DNA from: Actinomycetota bacterium
GTDB taxonomy: Bacteria; Actinomycetota; Actinomycetes; Nanopelagicales; Nanopelagicaceae
Length of the DNA: 64,000 nt
Direction of reading: 5' to 3'
NCBI GenBank assembly: GCA_016870975.1
Contig: VGAE01000004.1
Location: 1 to 64,000 of the forward strand
The first letter of the stretch is position 1, and each line of letters opens with the position of its first letter. Below are positions 53,881 through 64,000 of the stretch, in pieces. The notes below the pieces were generated by a model. The model searched no databases. It was given only the letters and a program-made list of their open reading frames with translations, and was not told the DNA's origin. Made by a program: the position numbers and the translations under genes.

Positions 53881-55358
53881 TCTGGCTTTACCAATGGAAA
53901 GAGAATTGTTTCGCGAATTCCTAGCCCGGTAAGTGCCATCAATAGCCGATCGATTCCCATGCCAACGCCACCGGTAGGCGGCATGCCATGTTCCATAGCG
54001 CGTAAGAAATCTTCATCGACTTGCATCGCCTCTAAATCACCTTTAGCGCCTAACTTTGCTTGCTCAACTAATCGCTCCCGTTGAATCACTGGATCAATTA
54101 GTTCGGAATAACCTGTGGCAAGTTCAAAGCCTTCTACATAGAGATCCCATTTCTCAGCGATACCTCTAACTTCATGGTGTTCGCGAACTAGCGGTGAGGT
54201 ATCGACTGGGTAGCCCATTACGAAAGTGGGATTCTTTAATTTCTCTTTGTAGAGCGCTTCAAATATCTCTTCGGCTAACTTGCCAGTTATCCATTTTGGA
54301 TCGACCTTAAGTCCAATTTCATGTGCAATTTTCTTGAGATCCTCATATTTGGTCGCTGGTGAGACGCTCTTTCCAAACTCATCAGAAATCGCTTGGTAGA
54401 AATCAACTTCATACCAATTACCACCAAGATCATGCGTTGTGCCATCTTGATGATTTACTTTATGAGAACCAAAGATTGCCTTCGCAGAATTTTGGACCAG
54501 TTCTCGCGTTAAATCTTTCATGTCGAGCCAATCAGCGTAAGCCCAATACATCTCTAACATGGCAAATTCCGGGGAGTGACTGGAGTCAGCTCCTTCGTTA
54601 CGGAAGTTACGATTAATCTCAAAAACTTTTTCGATACCACCAACTACACAGCGCTTCAAAAAGAGTTCTGGGGCAATTCTTAGAAATAGCTCCATGTCAT
54701 ACGCATTAGAGAGAGTTTTGAAGGGGCGTGCGGCGGCGCCACCATGCATAACCTGGAGCATCGGGGTCTCAACTTCAAGAAAGCCGACAGAATCCAAAGT
54801 GCTTCGTAAAGATTTCATAACCGCAGGTCGAACACGCGCCATCTCGCGTGCTTCTCGGCGAACAACCAGATCGACATATCGTTGACGCACGCGCGTCTCC
54901 TCATTTAGCGGATTATGTTCATTAGGCAGCGGACGTAGCGCTTTCGCGGCAATCTGGTAACTCTCGGTAAATATAGATAGCTCACCTCGTTTCGAGGTAA
55001 TTACTTCACCAGTTACGCTGACAATATCTCCGATGTCAATATCGCTCTTCCATGCTTCTAATACGGCTTCACCAACTTTGTCGAAGGAGAGCATTATTTG
55101 CAGTTCGGTGCCATCACCTTCGCGCAACATGGCGAAACAGAGCTTTCCGGTATCGCGTTTGAAGATAACTCGACCAGCAACGCTTTCGGTAACCCCAGAA
55201 GCAGAATCGATAGCTATATCTTTAAATCGCTCTCGAATCTCTTTGAGAGTTGCGGTCCGCGGTACTCGAACTGGATAAGGAGATTGGCCACTTGCTAAAA
55301 GGGAATCGCGCTTTTCGCGCCGAATCCTTAACTGTTCTGGAGTGTCGTTCTCCGCCAT
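53877..55358 (-). CDS. lysS: Lysyl-tRNA synthetase, class II
   Basis: RVRQRYVDLVVRREAREMARVRPAVMKSLRSTLDSVGFLEVETPML; GGVGMGIDRLLMALTG. Confidence 0.96.
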   Translation of the reverse strand: MAENDTPEQLRIRREKRDSLLASGQSPYPVRVPRTATLKEIRERFKDIAIDSASGVTESVAGRVIFKRDTGKLCFAMLREGDGTELQIMLSFDKVGEAVLEAWKSDIDIGDIVSVTGEVITSKRGELSIFTESYQIAAKALRPLPNEHNPLNEETRVRQRYVDLVVRREAREMARVRPAVMKSLRSTLDSVGFLEVETPMLQVMHGGAAARPFKTLSNAYDMELFLRIAPELFLKRCVVGGIEKVFEINRNFRNEGADSSHSPEFAMLEMYWAYADWLDMKDLTRELVQNSAKAIFGSHKVNHQDGTTHDLGGNWYEVDFYQAISDEFGKSVSPATKYEDLKKIAHEIGLKVDPKWITGKLAEEIFEALYKEKLKNPTFVMGYPVDTSPLVREHHEVRGIAEKWDLYVEGFELATGYSELIDPVIQRERLVEQAKLGAKGDLEAMQVDEDFLRAMEHGMPPTGGVGMGIDRLLMALTGLGIRETILFPLVKPE

Positions 55359-55367
55359 ATCAGCAGT

Positions 55368-56144
55368 CTAACCATTACGCTCATGCACAAGGCGTAAGCC
55401 AATCAAAGTTAAATCTGGTTCATGAAAATCCAGCGTCTCGCTTATCCCAAGTACTAAGGGCGCCAAACCACCAGTTGCGATTACGGATATCTTCTTATTA
55501 TTTGGATATAGCTCAGATAACTCATAACTGATTCGCTCTACTAAACCATCGACCTGTCCGGCGAAGCCATAGATAGTTCCCGATTGCAAGGCCTCTACCG
55601 TGTTCTTTCCAATAACCGATCGTGGCTTTACCAACTCCACTTTACGAAGTTGCGCAGCTCGTACAGCTAGCGCATCTACTGAGATCTCAATACCGGGCGC
55701 AAGTGCGCCACCTAAAAACTCACCTTTTGGAGAGACCACATCAAGATTTGTTGAGGTACCAAAATCAACCACAATCGCCGCGCCATCTTGGCCATAAAGA
55801 TGATGTGCCGCCAATGTATTCACAATTCGATCAGCGCCGACTTCTTTTGGATTATCGACAAGAAGTGGTACGCCGGTCTTGACACCTGGTTCAATGATTG
55901 TGGTTCTGACATCGCGGAAATATGAATCAACCATATAGCGCGCTTCCCGAAGTACCGCGGGCACAGTCGAACAAATTGCTACGCCACTTACTGTGTATTC
56001 GGTAATAAGTGAACGCCAGAGTATCCAGAGTTCATCAGCGGTATCCCGCGCGTCTGTCTTAACTCGCCAACTATCAACTAACTCTTCGCCATCGAAGATA
56101 CCAAGGACGGTGTTGGTATTTCCGATATCAATTGTGAGTAACAT
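55368..56144 (-). CDS. coaX: Type III pantothenate kinase
   Basis: MLLTIDIGNTNTVLGIFDGEELVDSWRVKTD; VVDFGTSTNLDVVSPKGEFLGGALAPGIEIS. Confidence 0.96.
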   Translation of the reverse strand: MLLTIDIGNTNTVLGIFDGEELVDSWRVKTDARDTADELWILWRSLITEYTVSGVAICSTVPAVLREARYMVDSYFRDVRTTIIEPGVKTGVPLLVDNPKEVGADRIVNTLAAHHLYGQDGAAIVVDFGTSTNLDVVSPKGEFLGGALAPGIEISVDALAVRAAQLRKVELVKPRSVIGKNTVEALQSGTIYGFAGQVDGLVERISYELSELYPNNKKISVIATGGLAPLVLGISETLDFHEPDLTLIGLRLVHERNG

Positions 56145-57011
56145 TTAAAAATCCAGTCCAATATCTAAAATTGGAGCCGAATGGGTTATCGCCCCAACAG
56201 CTAGGTAATCCACGCCGCACTCGGCATAACCGCGTACGCTCTCTAGCGTTAAGCCGCCAGAGGATTCCAAGAGGGTCTTACTATCTCGAGTTAGCGATAC
56301 CGCTTTTTTGGTATCTGCTATCGACATGTTGTCTAAAAGAATCATTTCTGGTGAACTCTTTAGCGCCTCTTCTAATTGCGCGATGGAATCAACTTCGACT
56401 TCAACCGGTAGGCCTGGATATTGGCGGCGCACATTTGAAATCGCATCAGTAATGGAACCGGCTGCGGCGATGTGATTATCTTTAATTAGCGCGCCATCAG
56501 CGAGGTTGATGCGATGGTTTTCACCGCCACCCATTCGAACAGCAAACTTCTCTAACTCTCTTAATCCAGGATTTGTTTTTCTGGTGTCGCGAATTACAGC
56601 ACCAGTTCCAGCAATCCGCTCTACCCAATTCTTTGTGGTTGTGGCAATCCCAGAGAGATGGCTTATTAGATTAAGTGCAACGCGCTCGCTACTTAATATG
56701 GCACGCGTTTTCCCAGTGATCGCAAGAATCTTTTCGCCGGGCGCGAGGCGCTCGCCGCACTTCTTAATAAATTCAATTTCGGTAACTCCAGCGATTTCAA
56801 ATACTGCGGCAGCTACGTTGACACCAGCAACGATTCCGTTTTGGCGACTTTTCAGCGACGCAGTACCAGTTTGAGCGCTATCGATAGTTGCAAGTGTTGT
56901 TTTATCTTCACTCGCTTTATCTTCAGCCAGCGCATCTTTTATCAAATCAGTAAGCGCTACTACGTCGAGCCCTTGCGCTTTAAGGCGCTCAGTGAGCGAT
57001 GCTGAGATCAT
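56145..57011 (-). CDS. nadC: Nicotinate-nucleotide pyrophosphorylase (start refined; SD ggaggt)
   Basis: RDTRKTNPGLRELEKFAVRMGGGENHRINLADGALIKDNHI. Confidence 0.95.
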   Translation of the reverse strand: MISASLTERLKAQGLDVVALTDLIKDALAEDKASEDKTTLATIDSAQTGTASLKSRQNGIVAGVNVAAAVFEIAGVTEIEFIKKCGERLAPGEKILAITGKTRAILSSERVALNLISHLSGIATTTKNWVERIAGTGAVIRDTRKTNPGLRELEKFAVRMGGGENHRINLADGALIKDNHIAAAGSITDAISNVRRQYPGLPVEVEVDSIAQLEEALKSSPEMILLDNMSIADTKKAVSLTRDSKTLLESSGGLTLESVRGYAECGVDYLAVGAITHSAPILDIGLDF

Positions 57012-58617
57012 TGCAGACCTCCTCATGAGTTGAGCGCCAATTACCAATCTCATCTATTGATTGGTGAATTCGCTTTCGCCAAGCATCTGAAGTGTTTGGA
57101 AAATCATCTCGAGTATGCGAACCGCGCGATTCGGTTCGTTCTAAAGCTGAGCGAGTTATCGCAGTTGCAAGTAGATAGAGATTTGTGGTCTCCCAAGCAT
57201 CTACATTTGCGTAGATTGTGGTGGCATCTTTCAACCGATCTAAAGTTTCAAGAGTCTTGGTGAGTGAATCTTTAGTTCGCACCACCGAGGCGCCTCGCGA
57301 CATCGTGCGTTGCATTTCGCCACGAACAGATGGCGAAATCAGAACCTCGATTGGATCGCTAGCAACGGGTTGCTCCCAAGTAACTAGGCTCTTAGCAATA
57401 TCTTCGGCAATCCGAGCGCCAAAGACTAAACCTTCTAGAAGTGAGTTAGAGGCAAGACGATTTGCACCATGAGCTCCGGTGCACGCGGTCTCGCCTACGG
57501 CATAAAGGCCAGGAACTGAAGAGTGGCCATTTAGATCGGTGCGAATACCGCCTGATGCATAATGAGAAGCCGGCGCCACCGGAATTAAATCTTTAATTGG
57601 ATCGATACCAATTTGTGAGCATGAAGCATAAATTGTTGGAAATCTATCTTTAAAATCAATTATTGATTTCGCATCAAGCCAGACATGTTTGGCGCCGCTC
57701 TGTGACATCTGGCGCGAAATTTCTTTCGCAACGATATCTCGGGGCGCTAAATCAGCAAGCGGATGGACCGATTTCATAAATCGTTCGCCGCGATCATTGA
57801 CAAGGAAAGCGCCCTCTCCGCGAACAGCTTCGCTAATTAGCGGTTGTTGTCCGCGAGAATTTTCACCCATGTAAAGAACTGTTGGATGAAATTGAATGAA
57901 CTCCACATCTGCAACATCAGCTCCGGCGCGAAGTGCCAGCGCTACGCCATCGCCAGTTGAAACTGATGGATTGGTTGTTTGTGAATAAACCTGACCAAGT
58001 CCGCCAGTTGCCAGCACAACGGCGCGCGCCATAATTTGGCCGACACCATCGCGGCTTCCTTCACCAATTACGTGAAGGGTTACTCCACAGACTCGACCAC
58101 TCTCACTCTTTAGCGCATCTAGAACCAACGCATGTTCAATTACTTCAATTCCTTGATCTCGTGATACAGCAGCAAGCAGTGCGCGCGAAACCTCAGCACC
58201 TGTGGCATCGCCGCCGGCATGGAGTATCCGATTTCGTAAGTGGCCACCCTCGCGCGTCAACGCGATTTCACCCGTCTCTGATTTATCAAAAACTGCGCCG
58301 CGTGCAATTAATTTTCGAACCGCTTCCGGTCCCTCGCTTACCAATACTTTTACCGCCGGTAGATCGCACAAACCCGCGCCGGCCACGAGAGTGTCTCTTT
58401 CATGTTGTTCTGGGGAATCACCTGGGCCAAGCGCAGCTGCGATTCCGCCTTGCGCCCACTTGGTAGATCCCTCATCAACATAAGACTTAGTAATAAGTAC
58501 TACCGAGAGGTTGTGTGCACGTATTTGGAGCGCAGTTGTGAGTCCAGCAACGCCAGAACCAATTACAACTACATCAGCTGAGGTGCTCCAGCCAGGGAGC
58601 GGGGCCCGCAATTTCAT
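56989..58617 (-). CDS. nadB: L-aspartate oxidase (start refined; ATGA overlap with panC)
   Basis: VVVIGSGVAGLTTALQIRAHNLSVVLITKSYVDEGSTKWAQGGIAAALGPGDSPEQHERDTLVAGAGLCD. Confidence 0.95.
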   Translation of the reverse strand: MKLRAPLPGWSTSADVVVIGSGVAGLTTALQIRAHNLSVVLITKSYVDEGSTKWAQGGIAAALGPGDSPEQHERDTLVAGAGLCDLPAVKVLVSEGPEAVRKLIARGAVFDKSETGEIALTREGGHLRNRILHAGGDATGAEVSRALLAAVSRDQGIEVIEHALVLDALKSESGRVCGVTLHVIGEGSRDGVGQIMARAVVLATGGLGQVYSQTTNPSVSTGDGVALALRAGADVADVEFIQFHPTVLYMGENSRGQQPLISEAVRGEGAFLVNDRGERFMKSVHPLADLAPRDIVAKEISRQMSQSGAKHVWLDAKSIIDFKDRFPTIYASCSQIGIDPIKDLIPVAPASHYASGGIRTDLNGHSSVPGLYAVGETACTGAHGANRLASNSLLEGLVFGARIAEDIAKSLVTWEQPVASDPIEVLISPSVRGEMQRTMSRGASVVRTKDSLTKTLETLDRLKDATTIYANVDAWETTNLYLLATAITRSALERTESRGSHTRDDFPNTSDAWRKRIHQSIDEIGNWRSTHEEVCNDLSIAH

Positions 58618-59426
58618 AGTCGTACCAAGTTTTCTTTCCAACTAAATGTAAATACTGCGTTATCAATTAGACGAATGCCCTCTATCCAGCCGGCGACTAT
58701 CGCCCGCGGCTTGACTGTGTTCTCATCAGCAACTGCAAAGGTTTCGCTGTCGATAATCTCGGCATAATCAACCTTGAAATTTGAATTGTTAAGTTGATTC
58801 TGTAGTTCTTGGCGAGCTTTACCTATCGATTCTTTGTCATTTGCAGCTCGTAGCGCCCGCGCGATTACTTCAGCCTCGCTGCGCCCAGAATTACTAAGTC
58901 TTACGTTACGAGAAGACATAGCTAATCCAGATTCTTCGCGGATAGTAGGCGCAGCAATTATCGAAATTCCAGGATGTAATTTGGCAGCCATCTCTGTAAT
59001 AAGAAAGAGTTGCTGGAAATCCTTCTCACCAAAGATTGCGTATTTAGGTTGAACTAATTCAAATAATCGATTAACAACAGTCAGAACGCCATCAAAGTGA
59101 CCCGGACGACTCGCGCCTTCATAAAGTTTTCCAAGTTCTCCCGAGCTAATCGGCTTTGGTGAATCTGGATAGAGATCGCTTACTTCAGGTCGCCATAAGA
59201 TTGTTGCTCCCGCTTTATGAGCTAGCGCTTCATCTAAATCAGGAGTCTTTGGATATTTTTCATAATCATCGCTATTTTCAAATTGCAATGGATTGATAAA
59301 GACCGAGATTGCGACATCGTCACAGTATTGGCGGGCAATTGTTATTAGCGATTGATGGCCAGCATGAAGCGCGCCCATGGTTGGAACAAAGGCGCAGGCG
59401 CTTGGTATGGCGCGTTGTATTTTCAT
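58614..59426 (-). CDS. panC: Pantoate-beta-alanine ligase
   Basis: CAFVPTMGALHAGHQSLI; SVFINPLQFENSDDYEKYP; SSRNVRLS. Confidence 0.96.
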   Translation of the reverse strand: MKIQRAIPSACAFVPTMGALHAGHQSLITIARQYCDDVAISVFINPLQFENSDDYEKYPKTPDLDEALAHKAGATILWRPEVSDLYPDSPKPISSGELGKLYEGASRPGHFDGVLTVVNRLFELVQPKYAIFGEKDFQQLFLITEMAAKLHPGISIIAAPTIREESGLAMSSRNVRLSNSGRSEAEVIARALRAANDKESIGKARQELQNQLNNSNFKVDYAEIIDSETFAVADENTVKPRAIVAGWIEGIRLIDNAVFTFSWKENLVRL

Positions 59427-59467
59427 TATCTAGCTCCAGTCCGCTTGGGGTACCAGGCGCCAAAATT

Positions 59468-59923
59468 CTACTTCGCTTCTAGATTTGCGAGAAGTTGGCA
59501 AATCGGGCCGTGGCCGGAAAGCTCGCCATCGGGCTCGATTTCAAACCAGGGAGCAAGCACAAAGAGTCTTTGGTAAGCCCGCGGATGGGGCAGCGTCAAT
59601 TCCGCGCTCTCCATAAATAGTCCACCGTAATCGATGATGTCGATATCGATGGTGCGGGCAGCATTGGGAAAGCTACGAAATCTTCCCATCTTATTTTCAA
59701 TATCGGATAGAACTTTCATTAAATCGAGCGGTCTTAACTCGCTCTCGCCAATCAATACCGCATTGATGTAATTAGGTTGCTTATACGCGACGCCCACCGG
59801 CTCGGTCTCAATTAATTTAGATACTGATTTAACTTCGATTCGATCTCTAATCTGATCAATTGCCTCTGAGATTTGTCGGCGCGGATCGCCGAGGTTTGCT
59901 CCCAGCGCAATTATCGCTTTCAT
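59468..59923 (-). CDS. folK: HPPK: 2-amino-4-hydroxy-6-hydroxymethyldihydropteridine diphosphokinase
   Basis: IALGANLGDPRRQISEAI...RTIDIDIIDYGG...LTLPHPRAYQRLFVLAP. Confidence 0.95.
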   Translation of the reverse strand: MKAIIALGANLGDPRRQISEAIDQIRDRIEVKSVSKLIETEPVGVAYKQPNYINAVLIGESELRPLDLMKVLSDIENKMGRFRSFPNAARTIDIDIIDYGGLFMESAELTLPHPRAYQRLFVLAPWFEIEPDGELSGHGPICQLLANLEAK

Positions 59924-60282
59924 CGCTCGCTCTTGATAGTTGCCGAGACATCTTTACAGGGAATAGGAATTGGCGCCTGTGGTTTATGAACTGTTACTTC
60001 TGCTGACTCAACTTTGGGAAAGTTTTCTAGTATCAAATCTCCGATTTCTTTCGCTAACTTCTCAATTAAATTTACCGATGGTCCAGTTATAATTTGATGG
60101 GTCAGCTTTGCAATTTCAGCGTAATCAATTGTCTCTTCCAGCGCATCGCTCTTTGCTGCCTTTAATAACTTAGTTTTTAGCGTTATATCTACGACAAATT
60201 CTTGTTCATTAACTTTTTCAGAGGAGAGCACTCCGTGTTTGCCGCGACCTGTAATTCCAATTATTGAGATCTTCTCACTCAT
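59920..60282 (-). CDS. folB: Dihydroneopterin aldolase
   Basis: KISIIGITGRGKHGVLSSEKVNEQEFVVDI...TIDYAEIAKL...VTVHKPQAPIP. Confidence 0.93.
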   Translation of the reverse strand: MSEKISIIGITGRGKHGVLSSEKVNEQEFVVDITLKTKLLKAAKSDALEETIDYAEIAKLTHQIITGPSVNLIEKLAKEIGDLILENFPKVESAEVTVHKPQAPIPIPCKDVSATIKSER

Positions 60283-60291
60283 ATTTTTAGT

Positions 60292-61086
60292 TTATCTTTT
60301 AGCGAGCGCTTCGACTATAGCGATGGCATCACAATGTGGTTTAACAGAATGAGTGCGGACGCCCCAGATACCTTGCTTAGCAAGCACTGCCGTTAACGCG
60401 ATACTCGCAGATTCTCGTTGATCAGGCTCGCCACCAATTAGTTCACCAAGGAAACGCTTACGAGAGGCGCCTACCAATATGGGATAGCCAAGAAGAGCTA
60501 GGCGATCTAAGTTTTTAAGTATCTCCCAATTATGTTCGCTGGTCTTAGCAAATCCGATTCCCGGATCAATAATCAATTGTTCTGGGTCAACACCAGCTTC
60601 AATCGCAGAATTGATTCGCTCCTCTAACTCTTCTCGGACCTCTTTAATGATATCTTCATAGAGTGCATGTTCCTCCATAATTTTCGAATGGCTCCGCCAA
60701 TGCATAATCACATATTGAATATCCCGGTTATTCGCGATTAATTCATACATCTTCTCATCGGCTAATCCGCCGCTGACATCATTTACATATTTCACACCGA
60801 CTTTAATCGCTTTTGCAGCAACCCCGCTGCGCATCGTGTCGATCGAGACTGGTACTCCAAGTTTCACAACCTCTTCCAAAACTGGCATTACTCGAGCCAA
60901 CTCTTCTTCCTCGCTTACTCGCTCAGCTCCTGGTTTAGTTGATTCACCACCAATATCAATTATGTCCACGCCCTCTTCAATCATGGCTTTGGCGCGACCG
61001 ATTGCAGCATCAATTGTGAAATGGCGACCACCATCGGCAAATGAATCTGGGGTCACATTTAAAATCCCCATAACTAAAGTGCGCAT
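60292..61086 (-). CDS. folP: Dihydropteroate synthase
   Basis: MGILNVTPDSFADGGRH; DIIDIGGESTKPGA; LIIDPGIGFAKT. Confidence 0.96.
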   Translation of the reverse strand: MRTLVMGILNVTPDSFADGGRHFTIDAAIGRAKAMIEEGVDIIDIGGESTKPGAERVSEEEELARVMPVLEEVVKLGVPVSIDTMRSGVAAKAIKVGVKYVNDVSGGLADEKMYELIANNRDIQYVIMHWRSHSKIMEEHALYEDIIKEVREELEERINSAIEAGVDPEQLIIDPGIGFAKTSEHNWEILKNLDRLALLGYPILVGASRKRFLGELIGGEPDQRESASIALTAVLAKQGIWGVRTHSVKPHCDAIAIVEALAKR

Positions 61087-61658
61087 TATTTTGTGGTTAT
61101 TAAAGACATTGCTTCGGCGCGGGTTGCCGGATCACGTAACATCCCTCTTACTGCGCTCGTCACCGTGCGCGCTTCATATTTCTTAACTCCGCGCATCGAC
61201 ATACAGAGATGGACGCAATCAACGATAACAATCACGCCGCCAGGTCCAAGCGCTTCGACTAATGCATCGGCAATCTGAGTCGTTAAACGTTCTTGAACTT
61301 GTGGGCGTCTTGCAAATAGATCCACTAATCGAGCGAGTTTCGAAATTCCCGTGACTCGACCGCTTGCGCCCGGGATATATCCAATATGGGCTTTGCCATG
61401 AAACGGAGTTAGATGATGTTCGCAGTGTGAGAAAACTTCAATATCTTTGACTATAACTAACTCTTCATGTCCTAGATCAAACGAGGTTGTAAAAACATCT
61501 TTTGGCTCTTGAAAGATTCCTTGAAAGTTCTCACGCATCGCCCGCGCTACTCGTGATGGTGTGTCCTTTAAACCTTTGCGATCTGGATCTTCCCCAATTC
61601 CAAGAAGAATCTCTCGAACCGCGCGCGCAATTCGTTCTTCATCGAACTTGGCGCTCAT
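61086..61658 (-). CDS. folE: GTP cyclohydrolase I
   Basis: [45 protein letters not shown]. Confidence 0.97.
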   Translation of the reverse strand: MSAKFDEERIARAVREILLGIGEDPDRKGLKDTPSRVARAMRENFQGIFQEPKDVFTTSFDLGHEELVIVKDIEVFSHCEHHLTPFHGKAHIGYIPGASGRVTGISKLARLVDLFARRPQVQERLTTQIADALVEALGPGGVIVIVDCVHLCMSMRGVKKYEARTVTSAVRGMLRDPATRAEAMSLITTK

Positions 61659-63682
61659 TACGTTGTTTTCTTACGACGCTTCGTGGATTCTGGTTCTGGA
61701 GTTGGTTCTACTTTTGGCTTTAGTGGAACCGGTGGAATGCGCGATGGCGCGCGCAGCGCCGATCCGGTCCAAGCTGGACGTTTCGGCCTAGCAGCGACTC
61801 TCTTAAAGATAACTTCGATCTCCTCTTTCTGGAGCGTCTCTTTCTCGAGCAGCTCTTCGACTAGCGCATCGAGAATTGATCGATTTTCAACGAGAATTTC
61901 ATATGCCTCTTGGTGAGCATTTTCGATAAGAGAACGAATCTCACTATCAACCACGCTGGCCAGATGTTCTGAGTAATCTCTCTGATGTCCGTAATCACGT
62001 CCTAAGAATGGAGCGGAATCACTTGTGCCAAGTTTGATTGCGCCCAATTTCTCAGTCATTCCATATTGAGTAACCATGGCACGGGCCAACGTGGTCGCCT
62101 TTTCAATGTCATTTGAAGCACCAGTTGTTGGGTCATGGAAGACCAACTCTTCGGCAGCGCGCCCGCCCATTGTGTAAGCCAATTGATCGAGCATCTGATT
62201 TCTAGTCGTTGAGTACTTATCTTCATCGGGAAGCACCATGGTGTAACCAAGTGCATGTCCGCGCGGCATGATGGTAATTTTGTGAACCGGATCGGTATGT
62301 GGAAGTGCATGCGCAACTAGCGCATGACCTCCTTCGTGATACGCCGTAACTCTTCGCTCTTTTTCACTCATTAAGCGAGATTTACGCTGCGGACCAGCCA
62401 TCACGCGATCAATCGCTTCATCAATATCATCGCGAGAGATAACTTTGCGATTTTGGCGAGCGGTGAGAAGCGCTGCTTCGTTAAGAACATTTGCTAGGTC
62501 AGCTCCAGTAAATCCAGGAGTTCTTCGAGCTAGCGCTTTCAGATCTAAATCTTTCTCTAACGGTTTATTCTTAGCGTGAACTTTCATGATGGCTTCGCGC
62601 CCCTTTACATCAGGGCGATCTAGAGCAATCTGGCGATCAAATCGGCCGGGGCGAAGTAAGGCTGGATCCAAAATATCTGGACGATTTGTTGCCGCAATCA
62701 AAATCACTTCATCATGAGGTTCAAAGCCGTCCATCTCGACCAAAAGTTGATTGAGAGTCTGTTCGCGTTCATCATGGCCGCCACCAAGTCCAGCACCGCG
62801 ATGTCTACCTACGGCATCAATTTCATCAACGAATATGATTGAAGGTGCATTCTGTTTTGCTTGATTAAAGAGATCGCGGACTCGAGACGCTCCGACTCCC
62901 ACAAACATCTCAACAAAATCTGATCCTGAGATTGTGTAGAACGGAACCTTTGCTTCACCAGCAACAGCACGTGCAAGAAGTGTTTTTCCGGTTCCGGGAG
63001 GGCCAAAGAGCAGTACGCCCTTTGGAATCTTTGCGCCAATTTCTTGGTACTTTTTGGAATTGGCTAGAAAATCCTTAATCTCTCGGAATTCTTCGATTGC
63101 TTCATCTGCTCCAGCAACATCAACGAAAGTAACTTGCGGAATTTCATTGGAATGTAATTTCGCTCGCGAACGACCGAATGAAAATACTCGAGAGCCCCCT
63201 TGTGATCGTCCCAAAAAGAAGAGTAAGAGGAAGAAGATAAGAAGAATCGGTCCCAGAGTGAAAAGAATTGAAACAAAGATGTTTGTCCGCGGAACTTCAA
63301 CATTCCACTCTTTAGGCGGTGGTGACGCGCTCAATAAATCAACAAGAATTGGTTCTTGTCCGCTTACATAAGATGCTTCGACTTTGGTAGCACCCTCAAT
63401 TGCGCTACCTGGCTTTAAAATTAATCGAATTACTTGTTGGCGATCAACGATTGTTACCTGTTCCACATCGCCCCGAGTAATTGCGCTTATTACTTGTGAA
63501 GTTTCCACCTTGGTGAATTGATTACCGCCGGATGAGATCCGGCCAACGAAGGTGACCAGAACAATTGCAAGAAGAATCCAGAAGAGTGGTCGACGAGTTA
63601 ATGGCTGTTGTGGTTTACCGGCTTTGACTGGAAACTTAGGCCGTTTGATTTGGAACTTCTTACTTGGTTTTTTCTCGGCCAT
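61658..63682 (-). CDS. ftsH: ATP-dependent zinc metalloprotease FtsH
   Basis: [36 protein letters not shown] zinc motif. Confidence 0.97.
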   Translation of the reverse strand: MAEKKPSKKFQIKRPKFPVKAGKPQQPLTRRPLFWILLAIVLVTFVGRISSGGNQFTKVETSQVISAITRGDVEQVTIVDRQQVIRLILKPGSAIEGATKVEASYVSGQEPILVDLLSASPPPKEWNVEVPRTNIFVSILFTLGPILLIFFLLLFFLGRSQGGSRVFSFGRSRAKLHSNEIPQVTFVDVAGADEAIEEFREIKDFLANSKKYQEIGAKIPKGVLLFGPPGTGKTLLARAVAGEAKVPFYTISGSDFVEMFVGVGASRVRDLFNQAKQNAPSIIFVDEIDAVGRHRGAGLGGGHDEREQTLNQLLVEMDGFEPHDEVILIAATNRPDILDPALLRPGRFDRQIALDRPDVKGREAIMKVHAKNKPLEKDLDLKALARRTPGFTGADLANVLNEAALLTARQNRKVISRDDIDEAIDRVMAGPQRKSRLMSEKERRVTAYHEGGHALVAHALPHTDPVHKITIMPRGHALGYTMVLPDEDKYSTTRNQMLDQLAYTMGGRAAEELVFHDPTTGASNDIEKATTLARAMVTQYGMTEKLGAIKLGTSDSAPFLGRDYGHQRDYSEHLASVVDSEIRSLIENAHQEAYEILVENRSILDALVEELLEKETLQKEEIEVIFKRVAARPKRPAWTGSALRAPSRIPPVPLKPKVEPTPEPESTKRRKKTT

Positions 63683-63684
63683 AG

Positions 63685-64000
63685 CTACTCGTACATATGT
63701 TTCGCTAGGACTGCGATAAATGGGAGATTGCGATACTTCTCATTGAAATCAAGCCCGTAACCAATAACAAAGTCTTTCGGGATATCAAACCCAACATACT
63801 TAACATCTACTTGGACGATTGCTGATTTAGGTTTGCGAAGTACGGTCATGATTTCAACCGATCCCGCACCCCTTGATTTCAAGTTATTGCTCAACCAATC
63901 TAAGGTCAATCCGGTATCGACGATATCTTCTATGATTAAAACACTCTTGCCGGTGATATCTCGATCCAAATCTTTAAGGATGCGAACTACTCCAGAAGAT
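63685..64000 (-). CDS. hpt: Hypoxanthine phosphoribosyltransferase, C-terminal part (continues past window edge)
   Basis: VLIIEDIVDTGLTLDWLSNNLKSRGAGSVEIMTVLRKPKS: PRPP motif. Confidence 0.92.
   Translation of the reverse strand, partial: SSGVVRILKDLDRDITGKSVLIIEDIVDTGLTLDWLSNNLKSRGAGSVEIMTVLRKPKSAIVQVDVKYVGFDIPKDFVIGYGLDFNEKYRNLPFIAVLAKHMYE

Noticed and set aside
1-64000. CRISPR array, prophage, IS element or integron
   Set aside because: No regularly spaced repeats, transposase, integrase or phage structural genes were seen; tRNA genes show no adjacent integrase.

Overview
This is a chromosomal housekeeping window from a moderate/low-GC actinobacterium. Gene order and the compact, overlapping layout suggest a streamlined freshwater acI/Nanopelagicales-type genome, but that taxonomy is inference. 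Most of the left half is one minus-strand super-cluster: secE-nusG-rplKA / rplJL / rpoBC / rpsLG-fusA-tuf / S10-spc-alpha operons through rpoA and partial rplQ. The canonical order is interrupted at two points: (i) a GH43-like secreted protein between rplA and rplJ, and (ii) an SDR plus a plus-strand AbrB-PIN toxin-antitoxin / hemolysin III / deoD operon between rpoC and rpsL. The right half carries tRNA-Trp/Met/Thr, murB, rpmG, a proline-racemase-family gene, and a clpC-lysS-coaX-nadCB-panC-folKBPE-ftsH-hpt block. The most interesting locus is at about 44.1-50.8 kb: class I amidotransferase, SDR, aldehyde dehydrogenase, glutamine-synthetase-like enzyme and a divergent ethanolamine-permease-like transporter. 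This is a plausible complete gamma-glutamylation route for ethanolamine or another amine. No CRISPR array, prophage or transposon was seen. All family calls come from reading the sequences; no database search was run.
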